Positions 30,378 through 39,549 of a DNA stretch of 52,306 bases are shown here, one piece after another. Below the pieces are notes generated by a model. That model was not told the DNA's origin. It was given only the letters and a program-made list of their open reading frames with translations, and searched no databases. The stretch's first letter is position 1; each line of letters opens with the position of its first letter. Source of the stretch: Chromatiaceae bacterium (GTDB lineage: Bacteria; Pseudomonadota; Gammaproteobacteria; Chromatiales; Chromatiaceae); assembly GCA_026984455.1 (NCBI GenBank), contig JALSSC010000038.1, positions 1 to 52,306 of the forward strand, in the 5' to 3' direction. A program made the translations under genes and the position numbers.

Positions 30378-32927
30378 TCAGAGTTTGTTGGAGTGACAGA
30401 GATCGCAGGTCACCGGCGTGCCCTCGGCCAGTTGCACGCTACCGTGGTCGTCCGTCTGCAGGGTGCGTGCGGCGGCGGTACGGGAGAGCACACTGCCTTC
30501 GCCGTGCTTGCCATGGCAGGCACGGCAGGCATCCTTGTTCTGTTTCGCCAGGTGCTCGTGATCGTGGGCGAAGCGGGTATCGCCCACCGGGTGCATCCCA
30601 TGAGGACCCTCCAGGGTCACGCCCAGATCGCCGCTGTGGCAGCTCGAACACTCGGTGATGGGACCCGCGTGCCCCTGGATCTGCATGGCCGCCTTGTTGT
30701 CGTTTGCCCAGGGGTTGGCGTTCGGCCAGATGGCATGGGTGCTGCCGTGGCAACCCTCGCAGGCGATGCCGTGGTGGCCCTTGCCGCTCCCCGAGTTGCC
30801 GCTCAGGCGGTACAGGGGCCGATCGGAGGCGAAACGGGAGTTCGGGAAGTCCAGCAGGGTCAGGGCATCCGGACCGCCGTTGGCCTTGTGGTCGCTGACC
30901 CTGTAGGCCATGCGCAGGCGGATCCCGTCGGGGGTGCCGCCGGTGTCTGTCCGGTTGACGATGGCATCGGCCAGTTGTCCCCCCAGACGCAGGCCTTCGG
31001 CCTGGAGCACGTCACCCACGTGACACGACTGGCACTTCGGCTCCGAAGCCCAGGGTACCCGCCTGGCCAGGTCCAGGGCGCCGGGGTTGTTGGGCAGGTT
31101 GCCGCTGAAGTCCTCGCCCACCTGGGTGAGCTGTCCATGGCAATCCTGACATACCATCCCGCCGTTGGCCATGGCCCCGCGCAGGCAGCGGGTGCGTTTG
31201 CCCGGATGGCAGTTGTAGCAGGTGTCTTGCAGCACCTGGGCCTGCGTCTGCGGGGTACGGCCGTCGGGCGGCGGCATGATGGGGAACAGATGGCCATAGT
31301 CGGCCGGATTGCTCTGGGGCAGGCGGCCGTGGAAGCCGTGCATCGCCCGGGACATGCTCACGTGTTGCTTCTGTTCGGCATTGGGGCCGAGATGGGCCAG
31401 ATCCAGGGCCGGGGAATAGTGGCAACGGGCGCAGACCACGTTGGGCGTGCTGCCGTCGGCATTGGTGCCGTCGGGGTTGTCGGGGGCGAGGTGGGTGCCG
31501 TGTTTGTGGTCGTGGAGGCGCAGGATATTGATCTTGGCCGCATTGATCACCTGTTGTTCCGGAGTGGCCCCGATCACGCCGGAGGCGTCCTCGATGAAGG
31601 GCACGCCAGGGTAGTTCATGTTGGCGATGTCGTCACAGGCCAGGGTGTGGACGCTGTCGAAGTTGCACACTGGCTGGCTGGCGTGGCAGATCTGGCAATC
31701 GGCCTCGGAGGCGGTGGGAACCACCGTGTCGGTGCTGGCCAAGGCCTGGCCGTTGCCGTCGTGGGCGGTGACCCGCAGCAGTGGATAGGCATTGTCGCGC
31801 CCCTGGTCGTCCACCATGGACATGGGGATGCCCTCGGCGGTGAAGCGGTTCAGGCCGTTGACCGTATAACCGAAAGGAAAGTTGACGAAGAAGGGCAGGT
31901 CGCTGTAGTAGCCCTTGAAGGGTTGGGGGACGTTGGCGCTGTAGGGGCCGCTCTTGCCCGGCATGGCCGCCTGTTCGGCCTGGAGGCTGCCACCGCCCAG
32001 GTAGAGTTCCCAGAGGTCGGGGGCGGGCAGGCCCAGGTCGGGCTCGAAGGGGAAGCCGGCGAGCACCCCCGGGGGATAGAAGGACTGGTAGGCCAGAAAG
32101 CCCACGGCGTCGCCGCTGACGGTGGCGTCCCAGAAGTTGGTCTTGTAGATCCCGGTGGTGTTCTGGGCGGTGCTGGTGATGGAATTCATGGCTACGGGGC
32201 CGCTGTTGGGGCTCGCCGGATCCACGATATTGGAGGCTACCGCCTCGTAGGTGAGGCCGATGCCGTCGGCCGGAGTCATGAGACGGGGGCTGCCGCCCTG
32301 TTGCACCACCTGGGCGTTGAGGACGTTGTATGGGGGCAGGATGCTGAATTCACGGAAATCCTGGTCGGCACAATGCATACCCAGGTCGTTGAAGGCGAGG
32401 ACCCGGAAGGCGCCGATCACCGGCGGGGGATTGCTACCGCCGTTACCATTTCCTCCCCCGGCTCCGTTTCCGCCGTCACCCTCGTGTCCGTCGCCACCGC
32501 CGTTGCCATCGCCATTACCTCCCGCAACGGCGCCATCGCAATCGGCAGGGGCCCCGGACACCTTGCGCACGGCCGTGCCGCCGTCGCTCTCGGCCTGGAC
32601 GCTGCAAGGGACGAAGGACGGGTTCTTCAGGGTGAGCTTCCATTGGCCTTTCTTGTCCGCCCGTACCTGGGCGAGTCTTACCCCGCTGGCGGCGCTGCGC
32701 AGGGTGACCCGGGCGCGCCTGCCGGCATGCTTGCCCTTGATCTTCAGTTTGTGATCGCCGGCCTTCCAGGTAGCCTTGGTGATGCTGAGGCGGCCGCCGG
32801 TACCGCCTTCATCGCCGCTCTTGTGGTGATCGTCGTCGGCGTAGGACGCGGGCAGGGCGAGGGCCAGCAGGGCGTATAGGCATACCCGGAGGAGCAAGGC
32901 CCCCGGGCTCGGATGGTCATGAGTCAT
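30378..32927 (-). CDS. Secreted nonaheme c-type cytochrome
   Basis: The 849-residue protein starts with a signal peptide (cleavage near ASYA-DD, residues 28-32). A beta-rich domain of about 90 residues follows, then a Gly/Asp/Asn-rich linker (about 133-165), a 230-residue segment of unknown type beginning GAFRVLAFNDLGMHCADQ, and a heme region. Nine CxxCH sites begin at residues 411, 499, 570, 593, 632, 723, 760, 801 and 841. It should sit in the periplasm or on the outer surface and carry electrons, but its redox partners are not encoded next to it. The ATG at 32927 has GGAGG eight bases upstream. It is a single-gene unit with its own terminator and a complex upstream region. Confidence 0.92.
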   Translation of the reverse strand: MTHDHPSPGALLLRVCLYALLALALPASYADDDHHKSGDEGGTGGRLSITKATWKAGDHKLKIKGKHAGRRARVTLRSAASGVRLAQVRADKKGQWKLTLKNPSFVPCSVQAESDGGTAVRKVSGAPADCDGAVAGGNGDGNGGGDGHEGDGGNGAGGGNGNGGSNPPPVIGAFRVLAFNDLGMHCADQDFREFSILPPYNVLNAQVVQQGGSPRLMTPADGIGLTYEAVASNIVDPASPNSGPVAMNSITSTAQNTTGIYKTNFWDATVSGDAVGFLAYQSFYPPGVLAGFPFEPDLGLPAPDLWELYLGGGSLQAEQAAMPGKSGPYSANVPQPFKGYYSDLPFFVNFPFGYTVNGLNRFTAEGIPMSMVDDQGRDNAYPLLRVTAHDGNGQALASTDTVVPTASEADCQICHASQPVCNFDSVHTLACDDIANMNYPGVPFIEDASGVIGATPEQQVINAAKINILRLHDHKHGTHLAPDNPDGTNADGSTPNVVCARCHYSPALDLAHLGPNAEQKQHVSMSRAMHGFHGRLPQSNPADYGHLFPIMPPPDGRTPQTQAQVLQDTCYNCHPGKRTRCLRGAMANGGMVCQDCHGQLTQVGEDFSGNLPNNPGALDLARRVPWASEPKCQSCHVGDVLQAEGLRLGGQLADAIVNRTDTGGTPDGIRLRMAYRVSDHKANGGPDALTLLDFPNSRFASDRPLYRLSGNSGSGKGHHGIACEGCHGSTHAIWPNANPWANDNKAAMQIQGHAGPITECSSCHSGDLGVTLEGPHGMHPVGDTRFAHDHEHLAKQNKDACRACHGKHGEGSVLSRTAAARTLQTDDHGSVQLAEGTPVTCDLCHSNKL

Positions 32928-32956
32928 GGATCGGCCTCCCTTGAAACCGTGGTTGG

Positions 32957-33005
32957 GTGACTGTCCTGCCGTCCCCGGTGCCACCCGGGACGGCAGGACA
33001 GTCAC
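32957..33005. promoter_or_regulatory. 49-base near-perfect palindrome before the cytochrome gene
   Basis: Two 24-base arms around a single central C pair at 23 of 24 positions (arm starts GTGACTGTCCTGCCGTCCC). It ends 29 bases upstream of the cytochrome ATG, so it would lie in the mRNA leader. It could be a very stable leader hairpin or a binding site for a dimeric regulator. No T-run follows on the minus strand. Confidence 0.7.
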
Positions 33006-33020
33006 GTGGACTGCAAATTC

Positions 33021-33035
33021 AGGTCATGACGACCT
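33021..33035. promoter_or_regulatory. Dyad operator-like site
   Basis: AGGTC-ATGAC-GACCT forms a five-base inverted repeat around a centre that includes the palindrome GTCATGAC. It lies between the putative promoter and the cytochrome start, a typical operator position. The regulator is unknown. Confidence 0.35.
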
Positions 33036-33053
33036 GTCTCGTCGGTTAGAGAA

Positions 33054-33069
33054 AGCACATATCATGCCA
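33054..33069 (-). promoter_or_regulatory. Sigma-54-like promoter for the cytochrome gene
   Basis: On the minus strand TGGCATGATATGTGCT has GG and GC at the -24/-12 spacing of the sigma-54 consensus (TGGCAC-n5-TTGCA/T), differing at two core positions. It lies about 127 bases before the start codon, and an AT-rich stretch lies further upstream. It could also be chance in an AT-rich region. Confidence 0.45.
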
Positions 33070-33179
33070 ATACAATAACGCATTGAGTTACATTATATTT
33101 TCAGGAATTCCCGGCGCCTTGGGACGGTGCAGAGATGGAGAGAGGTGCAAAAAAAGTCTGCAAATATCGTATGCCTTGG

Positions 33180-33337
33180 AGGCCGTTGAAAAACGGAGTA
33201 TGTCGTGCGGCGCACGGATGTACCGCTGTTTTCGACGGTCATAAGACGTCGCAAACACGGAAACCGGGAATTGCATTTCCCGGATCCATGGTGGCGAAAG
33301 TCCAGGAAAAGACTTTTTCAACATCGTGCTGCTGAAG
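33180..33337 (+). repeat. Intergenic repeat, family 2 (copy 2)
   Basis: The left end reads GGCCGTTGAAAAACGG and the right end GACTTTTTCAACATC, so GTTGAAAAA recurs inverted at both ends. The right part (GCGAAAGTCCAGGAAAAG...) resembles the end of the segment at 13240-13403. Inside lies a hairpin CCGGGAA-n6-TTCCCGG. It is non-coding and AT-richer than its surroundings. Similarity between the copies is partial. Confidence 0.4.
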
Positions 33338-33411
33338 TGCGCGGGATGGTTGGGCAACCGGGGATGTCGAGCAGCTGAGCGTCCCACCGACGTCATCCGC
33401 TGGTCTTGAGC

Positions 33412-33441
33412 TTGACCGCGCCTTCACTCCGAGAGCACAAT
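33412..33441 (+). promoter_or_regulatory. Possible promoter of the mla operon
   Basis: TTGACC, an 18-base spacer and CACAAT lie about 50 bases before the first mla start codon. The -35 is good and the -10 moderate. Confidence 0.4.
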
Positions 33442-33488
33442 CCGGCCTCCCACGGGGCCGAGTTCCCCCAGACTTCGAGGACAACCCG

Positions 33489-34322
33489 TTGGCGATGGAC
33501 AGGTCTGAAGCCCAAGGGGAGGGTACCCCTCCGCTGGTGCGTATACGAAACCTCTGTTTCTCCCGTGAAGGCCGGCCCATCTTCGACGGCGTGGATCTGG
33601 ACATCCCGCGTGGCCGGGTGACCGCCATCATGGGACCGAGCGGTACCGGCAAGACCACCCTGCTCAAGCTCATCGGCGGCCAACTCCGCCCCGACGCGGG
33701 CAGCGTCGAGGTGGACGGGCGGAACGTCCACGCCCTGGGCAAGCGCGACCTCTATCGTCTGCGCATGCGCATGGGCATGCTGTTCCAGAGCGGCGCCCTG
33801 CTCACCGATCTGGATGTGTTCGAGAATGTCGCCTATCCCCTGCGCGAACACACCCGCCTGCCCGAGTCGGCCATCCGCAAGCTGGTCCTGCTCAAGCTCC
33901 AGGCGGTGGGCCTGCGTGGCGCCCGCCGGTTGATGCCGAGCGAACTCTCCGGTGGCATGGCGCGGCGCGTGGCCCTGGCCCGGGCCATGGCCCTGGACCC
34001 CATGATGATCCTCTACGATGAGCCTTTCACCGGTCAGGACCCTATCTCGATGGGGGTGTTGGTACGCCTGGTGCGGCGCCTCAACGATGCCAGCCGCCTC
34101 ACCAGCGTGCTGGTTTCTCACGATGTCCAGGAGACCGCCTCCATCGCCGACCTCATCTATGTGATCTCCGCGGGCCGGGTGGTGGCCCGGGGGACGGCGC
34201 AGGAGGTGATGGCGTCGGATTCACCCGGGGTGCGTCAATTCCTCCAGGGCCTGCCCGACGGGCCCGTGGCCTTTCATTATCCGGCGCCACCGTTGGCGCA
34301 GGACCTGCTGGAGGCGGCCTGA
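33489..34322 (+). CDS. mlaF: Phospholipid transport ABC ATPase MlaF
   Basis: ATPase of the Mla system, which moves phospholipids between the outer and inner membranes. The 277-residue protein has Walker [10 protein letters not shown], signature LSGGMARR, Walker B MILYDEPF and the switch His in VSHD. GAGGA lies eight bases before a TTG at 33489 and 14 before an in-frame ATG at 33495, so TTG may be the true start. The C-terminal tail is longer than in many MlaF proteins. The gene begins an mlaFEDCB operon and its stop shares a base with the mlaE start. Confidence 0.94.
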   Translation: MAMDRSEAQGEGTPPLVRIRNLCFSREGRPIFDGVDLDIPRGRVTAIMGPSGTGKTTLLKLIGGQLRPDAGSVEVDGRNVHALGKRDLYRLRMRMGMLFQSGALLTDLDVFENVAYPLREHTRLPESAIRKLVLLKLQAVGLRGARRLMPSELSGGMARRVALARAMALDPMMILYDEPFTGQDPISMGVLVRLVRRLNDASRLTSVLVSHDVQETASIADLIYVISAGRVVARGTAQEVMASDSPGVRQFLQGLPDGPVAFHYPAPPLAQDLLEAA

Positions 34323-35101
34323 TGTTGGACGCCCTGGCCCACCTGGGCCGCGCCGGGATCGGGGCGATCCGGCGCCTCGGCCGCGGGCACCTGCTGGCGG
34401 CCTCCATGCTTCTGGGCAGCGGCGAGGTGCTGCGCCGTCCCGGCCTGCTGGTGACCCAGCTCCATTCCGTGGGGGTCCTGTCCCTGGTCATCGTCGGGGT
34501 CTCCGGCCTGTTCGTGGGCATGGTCCTGGGGCTCCAGGGGTATCATGTCCTGTCCCAGTTCGGTTCCGCCCAGAGCCTCGGAGTGGTGGTCGCCGCCTCC
34601 CTGGTGCGCGAGCTGGGACCGGTGGTGGCCGCGCTCCTGTTCGCCGGGCGCGCGGGCTCCGCCCTGACCGCCGAGATCGGCCTGATGAAGGCCACCGAAC
34701 AGCTCTCGGGCCTGGAGATGATGGCGGTGGACCCGATACGCCGCATCCTGGTGCCGCGTCTCTACGCGGGGTTTCTGGCCATGCCCGTGTTGGCCGCCCT
34801 GTTCAGCGCGGTGGGCGTGCTGGGGGGGTGGTTCGTGGGGGTGGGCCTGCTGGGGGTGGACGACGGCGCCTTCTGGAGCCAGATGCAGGCCAAGATCGAC
34901 TTTCACGAGGACGTGGTCAACGGGGTCGTCAAGAGCCTGGTGTTCGGCTTCGTATGCACCTGGATCGCCCTCTTCCAGGGTTACGACGCGGTTCCCACCT
35001 CGGCCGGCGTCGGCCGCGCCACCACCCGCACCGTGGTGCACTCGTCCCTGGCCGTGCTGGGGCTGGACTTCGTCCTCACCGCACTCATGTTCGGAGACTG
35101 A
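34322..35101 (+). CDS. mlaE: Phospholipid transport permease MlaE
   Basis: The 259-residue inner-membrane permease has the MlaE/YrbE pattern: [26 protein letters not shown] split by conserved Gly residues, then [22 protein letters not shown] and about five membrane segments. It pairs with MlaF and holds the MlaD ring. It starts within the mlaF stop codon (TGATG), and mlaD begins one base after its own stop. Confidence 0.95.
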   Translation: MLDALAHLGRAGIGAIRRLGRGHLLAASMLLGSGEVLRRPGLLVTQLHSVGVLSLVIVGVSGLFVGMVLGLQGYHVLSQFGSAQSLGVVVAASLVRELGPVVAALLFAGRAGSALTAEIGLMKATEQLSGLEMMAVDPIRRILVPRLYAGFLAMPVLAALFSAVGVLGGWFVGVGLLGVDDGAFWSQMQAKIDFHEDVVNGVVKSLVFGFVCTWIALFQGYDAVPTSAGVGRATTRTVVHSSLAVLGLDFVLTALMFGD

Positions 35102-35102
35102 C

Positions 35103-35573
35103 ATGCAACGGCAACGCCTCATAGAGATCGGGGTGGGGGCCTTCATGGCCCTGGGGCTGCTGGCCCTGTTCTTTCTCGCCATGCAGGTGAGCAACCTCAG
35201 CGCCGCCGGCAGCGGCGAGGGTTACCACCTGAAGGCCCGCTTTCAGAACATCGGCAGCCTCAAGGTGCGCGCCGCGGTGACCATGGCGGGGGTCCCCATC
35301 GGCCGGGTGGAGCGCATAGAATTCGACCAGGACAGCTACGAGGCCCTGGTCACCCTGCGCATCGAATCACGCTACGACCGCATCCCCGAGGACACCTTCG
35401 CCAACATCTTCACCGCCGGGCTGCTGGGCGAACAGTACGTGGGCCTCGACCCCGGCGGCAGCGATGAATATCTCAAGGACGGCGACACGCTCGAACACAC
35501 CCAGTCGGCCCTGGTGCTGGAGCAGATCATCGGCCAGTTCCTGTTCGACAAGGCCGCCGGGGGTGGTAAATGA
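35103..35573 (+). CDS. mlaD: MCE-domain substrate-binding protein MlaD
   Basis: The 156-residue protein has one N-terminal membrane anchor (about residues 7-27) and an MCE domain at about 38-118 (YHLKARFQNIGSLKVRAAVTMAGVPIGRV). MCE hexamers form the lipid tunnel on the periplasmic face of MlaE. GLLGEQYVGLDPGG is a family landmark. Its last four bases are the ATGA overlap with mlaC. Confidence 0.95.
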   Translation: MQRQRLIEIGVGAFMALGLLALFFLAMQVSNLSAAGSGEGYHLKARFQNIGSLKVRAAVTMAGVPIGRVERIEFDQDSYEALVTLRIESRYDRIPEDTFANIFTAGLLGEQYVGLDPGGSDEYLKDGDTLEHTQSALVLEQIIGQFLFDKAAGGGK

Positions 35574-36193
35574 GGACCGTCGGCGGACGCCTCCTGTGTC
35601 TCGTGCTGGGCGTCTCACTGGGCCTCACGGTGTTCGCCGGGGGCGCCCTGGACGCGGCCACCGCCATGGTCAAGGACACCGCCGAGCGGATGCTGGCGGC
35701 CCTGGAGGCGAAACGGCCGGAGATCGACGCCGATCCCCGTCTCATCTATGAACTGGTGGAGGAGATCGTCGCCCCCGCCTTCGACTTCGAGGCCATCACC
35801 CGGGGGGCGGTGGGGCGCGCCTGGCGCCGGGCCACGCCCGCGCAGCGCCGGGAACTGGTGAATCAGTTCCGGCGGCTGCTGATCCGCACCTATGCCCGGG
35901 CCCTGCTCAACTACTCCGGGCAGCGCATCCGCTACCTGCGTCCCCAACCCGGTCCCCGCCCCGGGCGCCTGCGGGTACGGACCCGGGTGGCCGAGGCCGG
36001 GGGCGCGCCGATCCCCATCGACTACAGCCTGCATCAGAAGAACGGGGGTTGGCGGGTATACGACGTGAAGGTGGACGGGGTCAGTCTGATCTCCAATTAC
36101 CGATCCAGTTTCCGCACGGAGATCCGCAAGGGCGGCATCGACGGCCTCATCCAACGCCTGCGGGAACGTAACGGGGAGGTGGCTCATGGCTGA
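35570..36193 (+). CDS. mlaC: Periplasmic phospholipid carrier MlaC
   Basis: The 207-residue protein has an N-terminal signal peptide and the MlaC/Ttg2 fold: VEEIVAPAFDFEAITRGAVGRAWRRATPAQR, YARALLNYSGQ, and the closing VYDVKVDGVSLISNYRSSFRTEI. It shuttles lipids between the MlaA-porin complex and MlaD. mlaA itself is not in the window. It overlaps mlaD by four bases and mlaB by eight. Confidence 0.94.
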   Translation: MRTVGGRLLCLVLGVSLGLTVFAGGALDAATAMVKDTAERMLAALEAKRPEIDADPRLIYELVEEIVAPAFDFEAITRGAVGRAWRRATPAQRRELVNQFRRLLIRTYARALLNYSGQRIRYLRPQPGPRPGRLRVRTRVAEAGGAPIPIDYSLHQKNGGWRVYDVKVDGVSLISNYRSSFRTEIRKGGIDGLIQRLRERNGEVAHG

Positions 36194-36575
36194 GCCTGAC
36201 CCGCGCGCCGGGCGTCTCGCGGTGGGGGACCCAGGGGACACGTCCCGTACCCAGGCCCGCCTCCGTCAGGAGCCGGGTGGGGGCTTCCGTCTGGAAGGTG
36301 ACCTGGACTTCGGGGATGTCCCCGGCCTGATCGAGGAGGGCCGCCGGCGTTTTCAGGGGCAGGATCGCCTCTGGATCGACCTCAGTGGCGTCGGCCACGT
36401 CAACAGCGCCGGTCTCGCCCTGTTGTTCGAATGGCTCGAACAGGCCCGGCGCGAGGGGCGCGAGTTGCGTATCTTCCACCTGCCGCCCGCCCTGGAGGCC
36501 ATCGCCCGCTTGAGCGATGCCCTGGATCTGCTACCCCTGGGAGCCCCTCCTCGTGTAGGCCCTGAATATGGCTGA
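36186..36575 (+). CDS. mlaB: STAS-domain protein MlaB
   Basis: The 129-residue cytosolic protein has a STAS fold with the conserved DLSGVGHVNSAGLALLFEWL helix start. MlaB binds MlaF and is needed for activity of the transporter. An N-terminal extension of about 30 residues precedes the STAS core. It overlaps mlaC and the following DUF2058 gene by eight bases each. Confidence 0.88.
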   Translation: MAEPDPRAGRLAVGDPGDTSRTQARLRQEPGGGFRLEGDLDFGDVPGLIEEGRRRFQGQDRLWIDLSGVGHVNSAGLALLFEWLEQARREGRELRIFHLPPALEAIARLSDALDLLPLGAPPRVGPEYG

Positions 36576-37113
36576 ATCCCTGCAGGAACAACTGCGCAAG
36601 GCGGGGCTGGTGACCAGGGAGCAGGCCCGCAAGGCCCAGGTGGACAGGCGCAGGAAGGCGAAGCAGCGGCGCGGCGGCAAGGATGCGGGTGAGCAGGACG
36701 CGGCCCGGCGCCGGTTGCGGGAGGCCCAGGCGGCAAAGGCCGCGCACGACCGGGAACTCGAGCGTGCACGCGCCCGGGAGGCCGAGAGACGGGCGGTCGT
36801 GGCCCAGATCAGGCAGATGATCGAGGCCCATCGCCTGTCGCGGGGTGATGCGGAGATCCCTTACCAGTTCGTGGATGCAGGCCGGATCGCCAGGATCTGG
36901 GTGTCGCGCAGCATGCAGATCCGACTCGCCCAGGGGCAAGCGGCCATCGTACGTCTCGGTGACGAGTACGAGGTGGTGCCCGCTGAGGTGGCGGAGCGGA
37001 TTCAGCGCCGTGATCCCGGCGGCATCGTGGTCTGGAATATCTCCGACAGCGACGACGATGATGTGGAAGGTGGATACGCGCAATACCGGGTCCCCGACGA
37101 CCTGATGTGGTGA
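36568..37113 (+). CDS. DUF2058 protein (YaiL-like)
   Basis: A 181-residue basic, helical protein. The first 80 residues are rich in Arg, Lys and Ala and look like a coiled coil (KAGLVTREQARKAQVDRRRKAK). A small C-terminal domain follows (YQFVDAGRIARIWVS...IVVWNI) with a short acidic SDDDDVEGGYA segment before the end. This is the DUF2058/YaiL pattern, annotated elsewhere as a nucleic-acid-associated protein without firm function. Translational overlap with mlaB ties it to the mla operon. Confidence 0.85.
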   Translation: MAESLQEQLRKAGLVTREQARKAQVDRRRKAKQRRGGKDAGEQDAARRRLREAQAAKAAHDRELERARAREAERRAVVAQIRQMIEAHRLSRGDAEIPYQFVDAGRIARIWVSRSMQIRLAQGQAAIVRLGDEYEVVPAEVAERIQRRDPGGIVVWNISDSDDDDVEGGYAQYRVPDDLMW

Positions 37114-37173
37114 GGCCGAATGGCTCACCGCCAGCCGACGCGATGATCACCCTGGTGGCCCGTGCGTGAAGGC

Positions 37174-38322
37174 TCAGTACCGCCCAGCCCGGTCCACCCA
37201 GCGCCAGGCCACCAATGCTCCGGCCAAGGCGGCCAAGGAGGCGAGGGCAAAGGTGGCGCGCCCCCCCAGGGGCCCCCAGGCCCAGCCGCTGAAGAAGGTC
37301 CCGATGGCCCCCCCGGCGCCGAAACTGAGGCTGGCGTAGAGGGCCTGGCCGCGGCCCTGGACGCGACCGGGAAAGTAGTGGTGGACCAGATGGATGGCGG
37401 CGGCGTGGTAGCCGCCGAAGGTGGCGGCATGGAGCAGTTGGGCCGGCACCAGCACCGCCAGGAGGTCGGGGAAGCCGCCGATGAGGAGCCAGCGGACCAC
37501 GGCCAGGAGCAGACTCAGGATCAGGACCCGCCGCGCCCCCCAGGCCCGGAGCAGGGGTTGCATCACCAGGAACAGGCCCACCTCGGCCACCACCCCCAGG
37601 GCCCAGAGGCCGCCGATGAGGCCCTTGGCGTAGCCATGCTCCTGCAGATAGAGGGAATAGAAGCCATAGTAGGCGCCGTGGCTGGCCTGCATGGCCAGGC
37701 AGGCGAACAGGAAGGCGAGGATCTCGGGGCGGCGCAGGAGCCGGGCCAGGGCCGGGGTGTGCGTCTGGGGGTGCGTGCTGGCCGGGGCCTCGGGGACCGC
37801 CAGGGCGGCCAGCCAGATGCCGCCGAAGAGGATCAGCACCACCCACGGGAGGAGGGCGATGGGGCGGTGTTCGAGGGTCAGGCCGAGGCTGCCGACGGCG
37901 AGGATGAAGCCCACCGATCCCCACAGGCGGATGCGGGCATAGCGCCTCACCTCGCCCCCGAGGTGGTTGAAGGTGATGGCCTCCAACTGCGGCAGGGAGG
38001 CGTTCCAGAAGAAGCTGAACAGGGCCATCACCAGGGCCTGCCCCCAGAATCCCCGGGCGGCGAAGACCCCGGCGAAGCAGATCAGGGTGGCCAGGGAGGA
38101 CAGGCGCACCAGGGTCAGGCGATGGCCCCGGCGGTCGGCGATCCAGCCGGCGAGATTGGGGGCCACCAGCTTGGTGGCCATGAAGATGGCGATGAGCTGG
38201 CCTATGGCCAGGGGACCGAAGCCCAGGGACTTGAGGTAGGGGCCCCAAAAGGGGACCAGGGCGCCGAGAGAGGCGAAATAGAAGAAATAGTAGGCCGACA
38301 GGCGCCAGTAGGGCAGGGCCAC
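37174..38322 (-). CDS. MFS transporter, 3-phenylpropionate (HcaT)-like
   Basis: A 382-residue protein with twelve hydrophobic segments. The opening YWRLSAYYFFYFASLGALVPFWGPYLKSLGF and the loop GWIADRRGHR match the HcaT/PPP branch of the major facilitator superfamily (MFS_1-like). The substrate is unknown, since many genes in this branch lie far from any aromatic pathway. It starts seven bases after the aroC stop on the same strand. Confidence 0.85.
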   Translation of the reverse strand: MALPYWRLSAYYFFYFASLGALVPFWGPYLKSLGFGPLAIGQLIAIFMATKLVAPNLAGWIADRRGHRLTLVRLSSLATLICFAGVFAARGFWGQALVMALFSFFWNASLPQLEAITFNHLGGEVRRYARIRLWGSVGFILAVGSLGLTLEHRPIALLPWVVLILFGGIWLAALAVPEAPASTHPQTHTPALARLLRRPEILAFLFACLAMQASHGAYYGFYSLYLQEHGYAKGLIGGLWALGVVAEVGLFLVMQPLLRAWGARRVLILSLLLAVVRWLLIGGFPDLLAVLVPAQLLHAATFGGYHAAAIHLVHHYFPGRVQGRGQALYASLSFGAGGAIGTFFSGWAWGPLGGRATFALASLAALAGALVAWRWVDRAGRY

Positions 38323-38329
38323 GGGGGAT

Positions 38330-39436
38330 TCAGCCGCGGGGGGCTCGCGGCGGGATCAGTGGCACCTCGGGATGGACGTCGGCGTTCTGGGCGCGCTGGC
38401 GCAGCCAGTGGTCCATGAGGACGATGGCCAGCATGGCCTCGACGATGGGGGTGGCGCGGATGCCCACGCAGGGGTCGTGGCGGCCCTGGGTGACCACCTC
38501 CACGGGCTCCCCCGCGAGATTCAGGGTGCGCCCGGGGAGGCGGATGCTGGAGGTGGGCTTGAAGGAGACCCGGGCGACGATGGCCTGGCCCGAGGAGATG
38601 CCTCCGAGGACGCCGCCCGCCTGGTTGCTGGCGAAGCCCTCGGGCAGCATCTCGTCGCGGTGTTCGCTGCCCTTCTGGGCGACGCTGGCGAAGCCGGCGC
38701 CGATCTCCACCCCCTTGGCGGCGTTGATACCCATGAGGGCGTGGGCGATGTCCGCGTCCAGGCGGTCGAACACGGGCTCGCCCAGGCCCGGCGGCACTCC
38801 TTCGGCCACCACGGTGATCTCCGCCCCCACCGAGTCGCCCGAGCGGCGCAGGGCGTCCATGTAGGCCTCCAGTTCCGGGACCATGGCGGCATCGGGAAAG
38901 AAGAAGGGGTTGGCCTCCACCGCGTCCGGGTCGAAGGCCCTCGGGCGCAGGGGGCCGAGGGCGGAGAGGTGGCCGTGGATACGCACCCCCAGGGTCTCGG
39001 CCAGGTACTTCCTGGCGATGCCCCCGGCGGCCACGCGCATGGCCGTCTCGCGCGCCGAGGAGCGGCCGCCGCCGCGGTAGTCGCGCCGGCCGTACTTGCG
39101 CATGTAGGTGTAGTCGGCGTGGCCCGGGCGGAAGCGGTCGGCGATGGCGGAATAGTCCTTGGAGCGCTGATCCCGGTTGTCGATGAGCAGACCGATAGGG
39201 GTGCCGGTGGTGTATCCCTCGAAGACCCCGGAGAGGATCCGTACCTGGTCGGGCTCACGCCTCTGCGTGGTGTGGCGGGTCTGACCGGGGCGGCGGCGGT
39301 CCAGATCCCGTTGCAGGTCGGCCTCGCTCAGGGCCAGGCCGGGCGGGCAGCCGTCCACGATGCAGCCGATGGCGGGGCCGTGGCTCTCGCCGAAGCTGGT
39401 GACCACGAACAGGCGGCCGATGCTGTTACCGGACAT
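38330..39436 (-). CDS. aroC: Chorismate synthase
   Basis: Last step of the shikimate pathway, converting EPSP to chorismate with reduced FMN. The 368-residue length is standard. Landmarks are [10 protein letters not shown] at the N-terminus, [32 protein letters not shown] and [12 protein letters not shown]. It heads a two-gene unit with the MFS transporter. Confidence 0.96.
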   Translation of the reverse strand: MSGNSIGRLFVVTSFGESHGPAIGCIVDGCPPGLALSEADLQRDLDRRRPGQTRHTTQRREPDQVRILSGVFEGYTTGTPIGLLIDNRDQRSKDYSAIADRFRPGHADYTYMRKYGRRDYRGGGRSSARETAMRVAAGGIARKYLAETLGVRIHGHLSALGPLRPRAFDPDAVEANPFFFPDAAMVPELEAYMDALRRSGDSVGAEITVVAEGVPPGLGEPVFDRLDADIAHALMGINAAKGVEIGAGFASVAQKGSEHRDEMLPEGFASNQAGGVLGGISSGQAIVARVSFKPTSSIRLPGRTLNLAGEPVEVVTQGRHDPCVGIRATPIVEAMLAIVLMDHWLRQRAQNADVHPEVPLIPPRAPRG

Positions 39437-39549
39437 GGCGACTCAGCGTGAAGATGCCGTCCCCTGTGTTCCAGACCTCCTTGCGCGCCCGGCGGGCGCC
39501 GTGTACGGACATGCCGGCAGGGGGGCTGTATCCCATAGGCGGTTCCTCC

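Noticed and set aside
30393-32879. An 828-codon plus-strand frame
   Set aside because: Antisense to the nonaheme cytochrome, whose signal peptide and nine CxxCH sites settle the coding strand.
33135-33335. 66-codon plus-strand frame before mlaF
   Set aside because: It coincides with the second intergenic repeat and has no family signature.
39426-39536. 36-codon minus-strand frame before aroC with a strong internal AAGGAGGT
   Set aside because: The ribosome-binding-like bases have no start codon at a useful distance, and the frame overlaps the aroC start in another phase.
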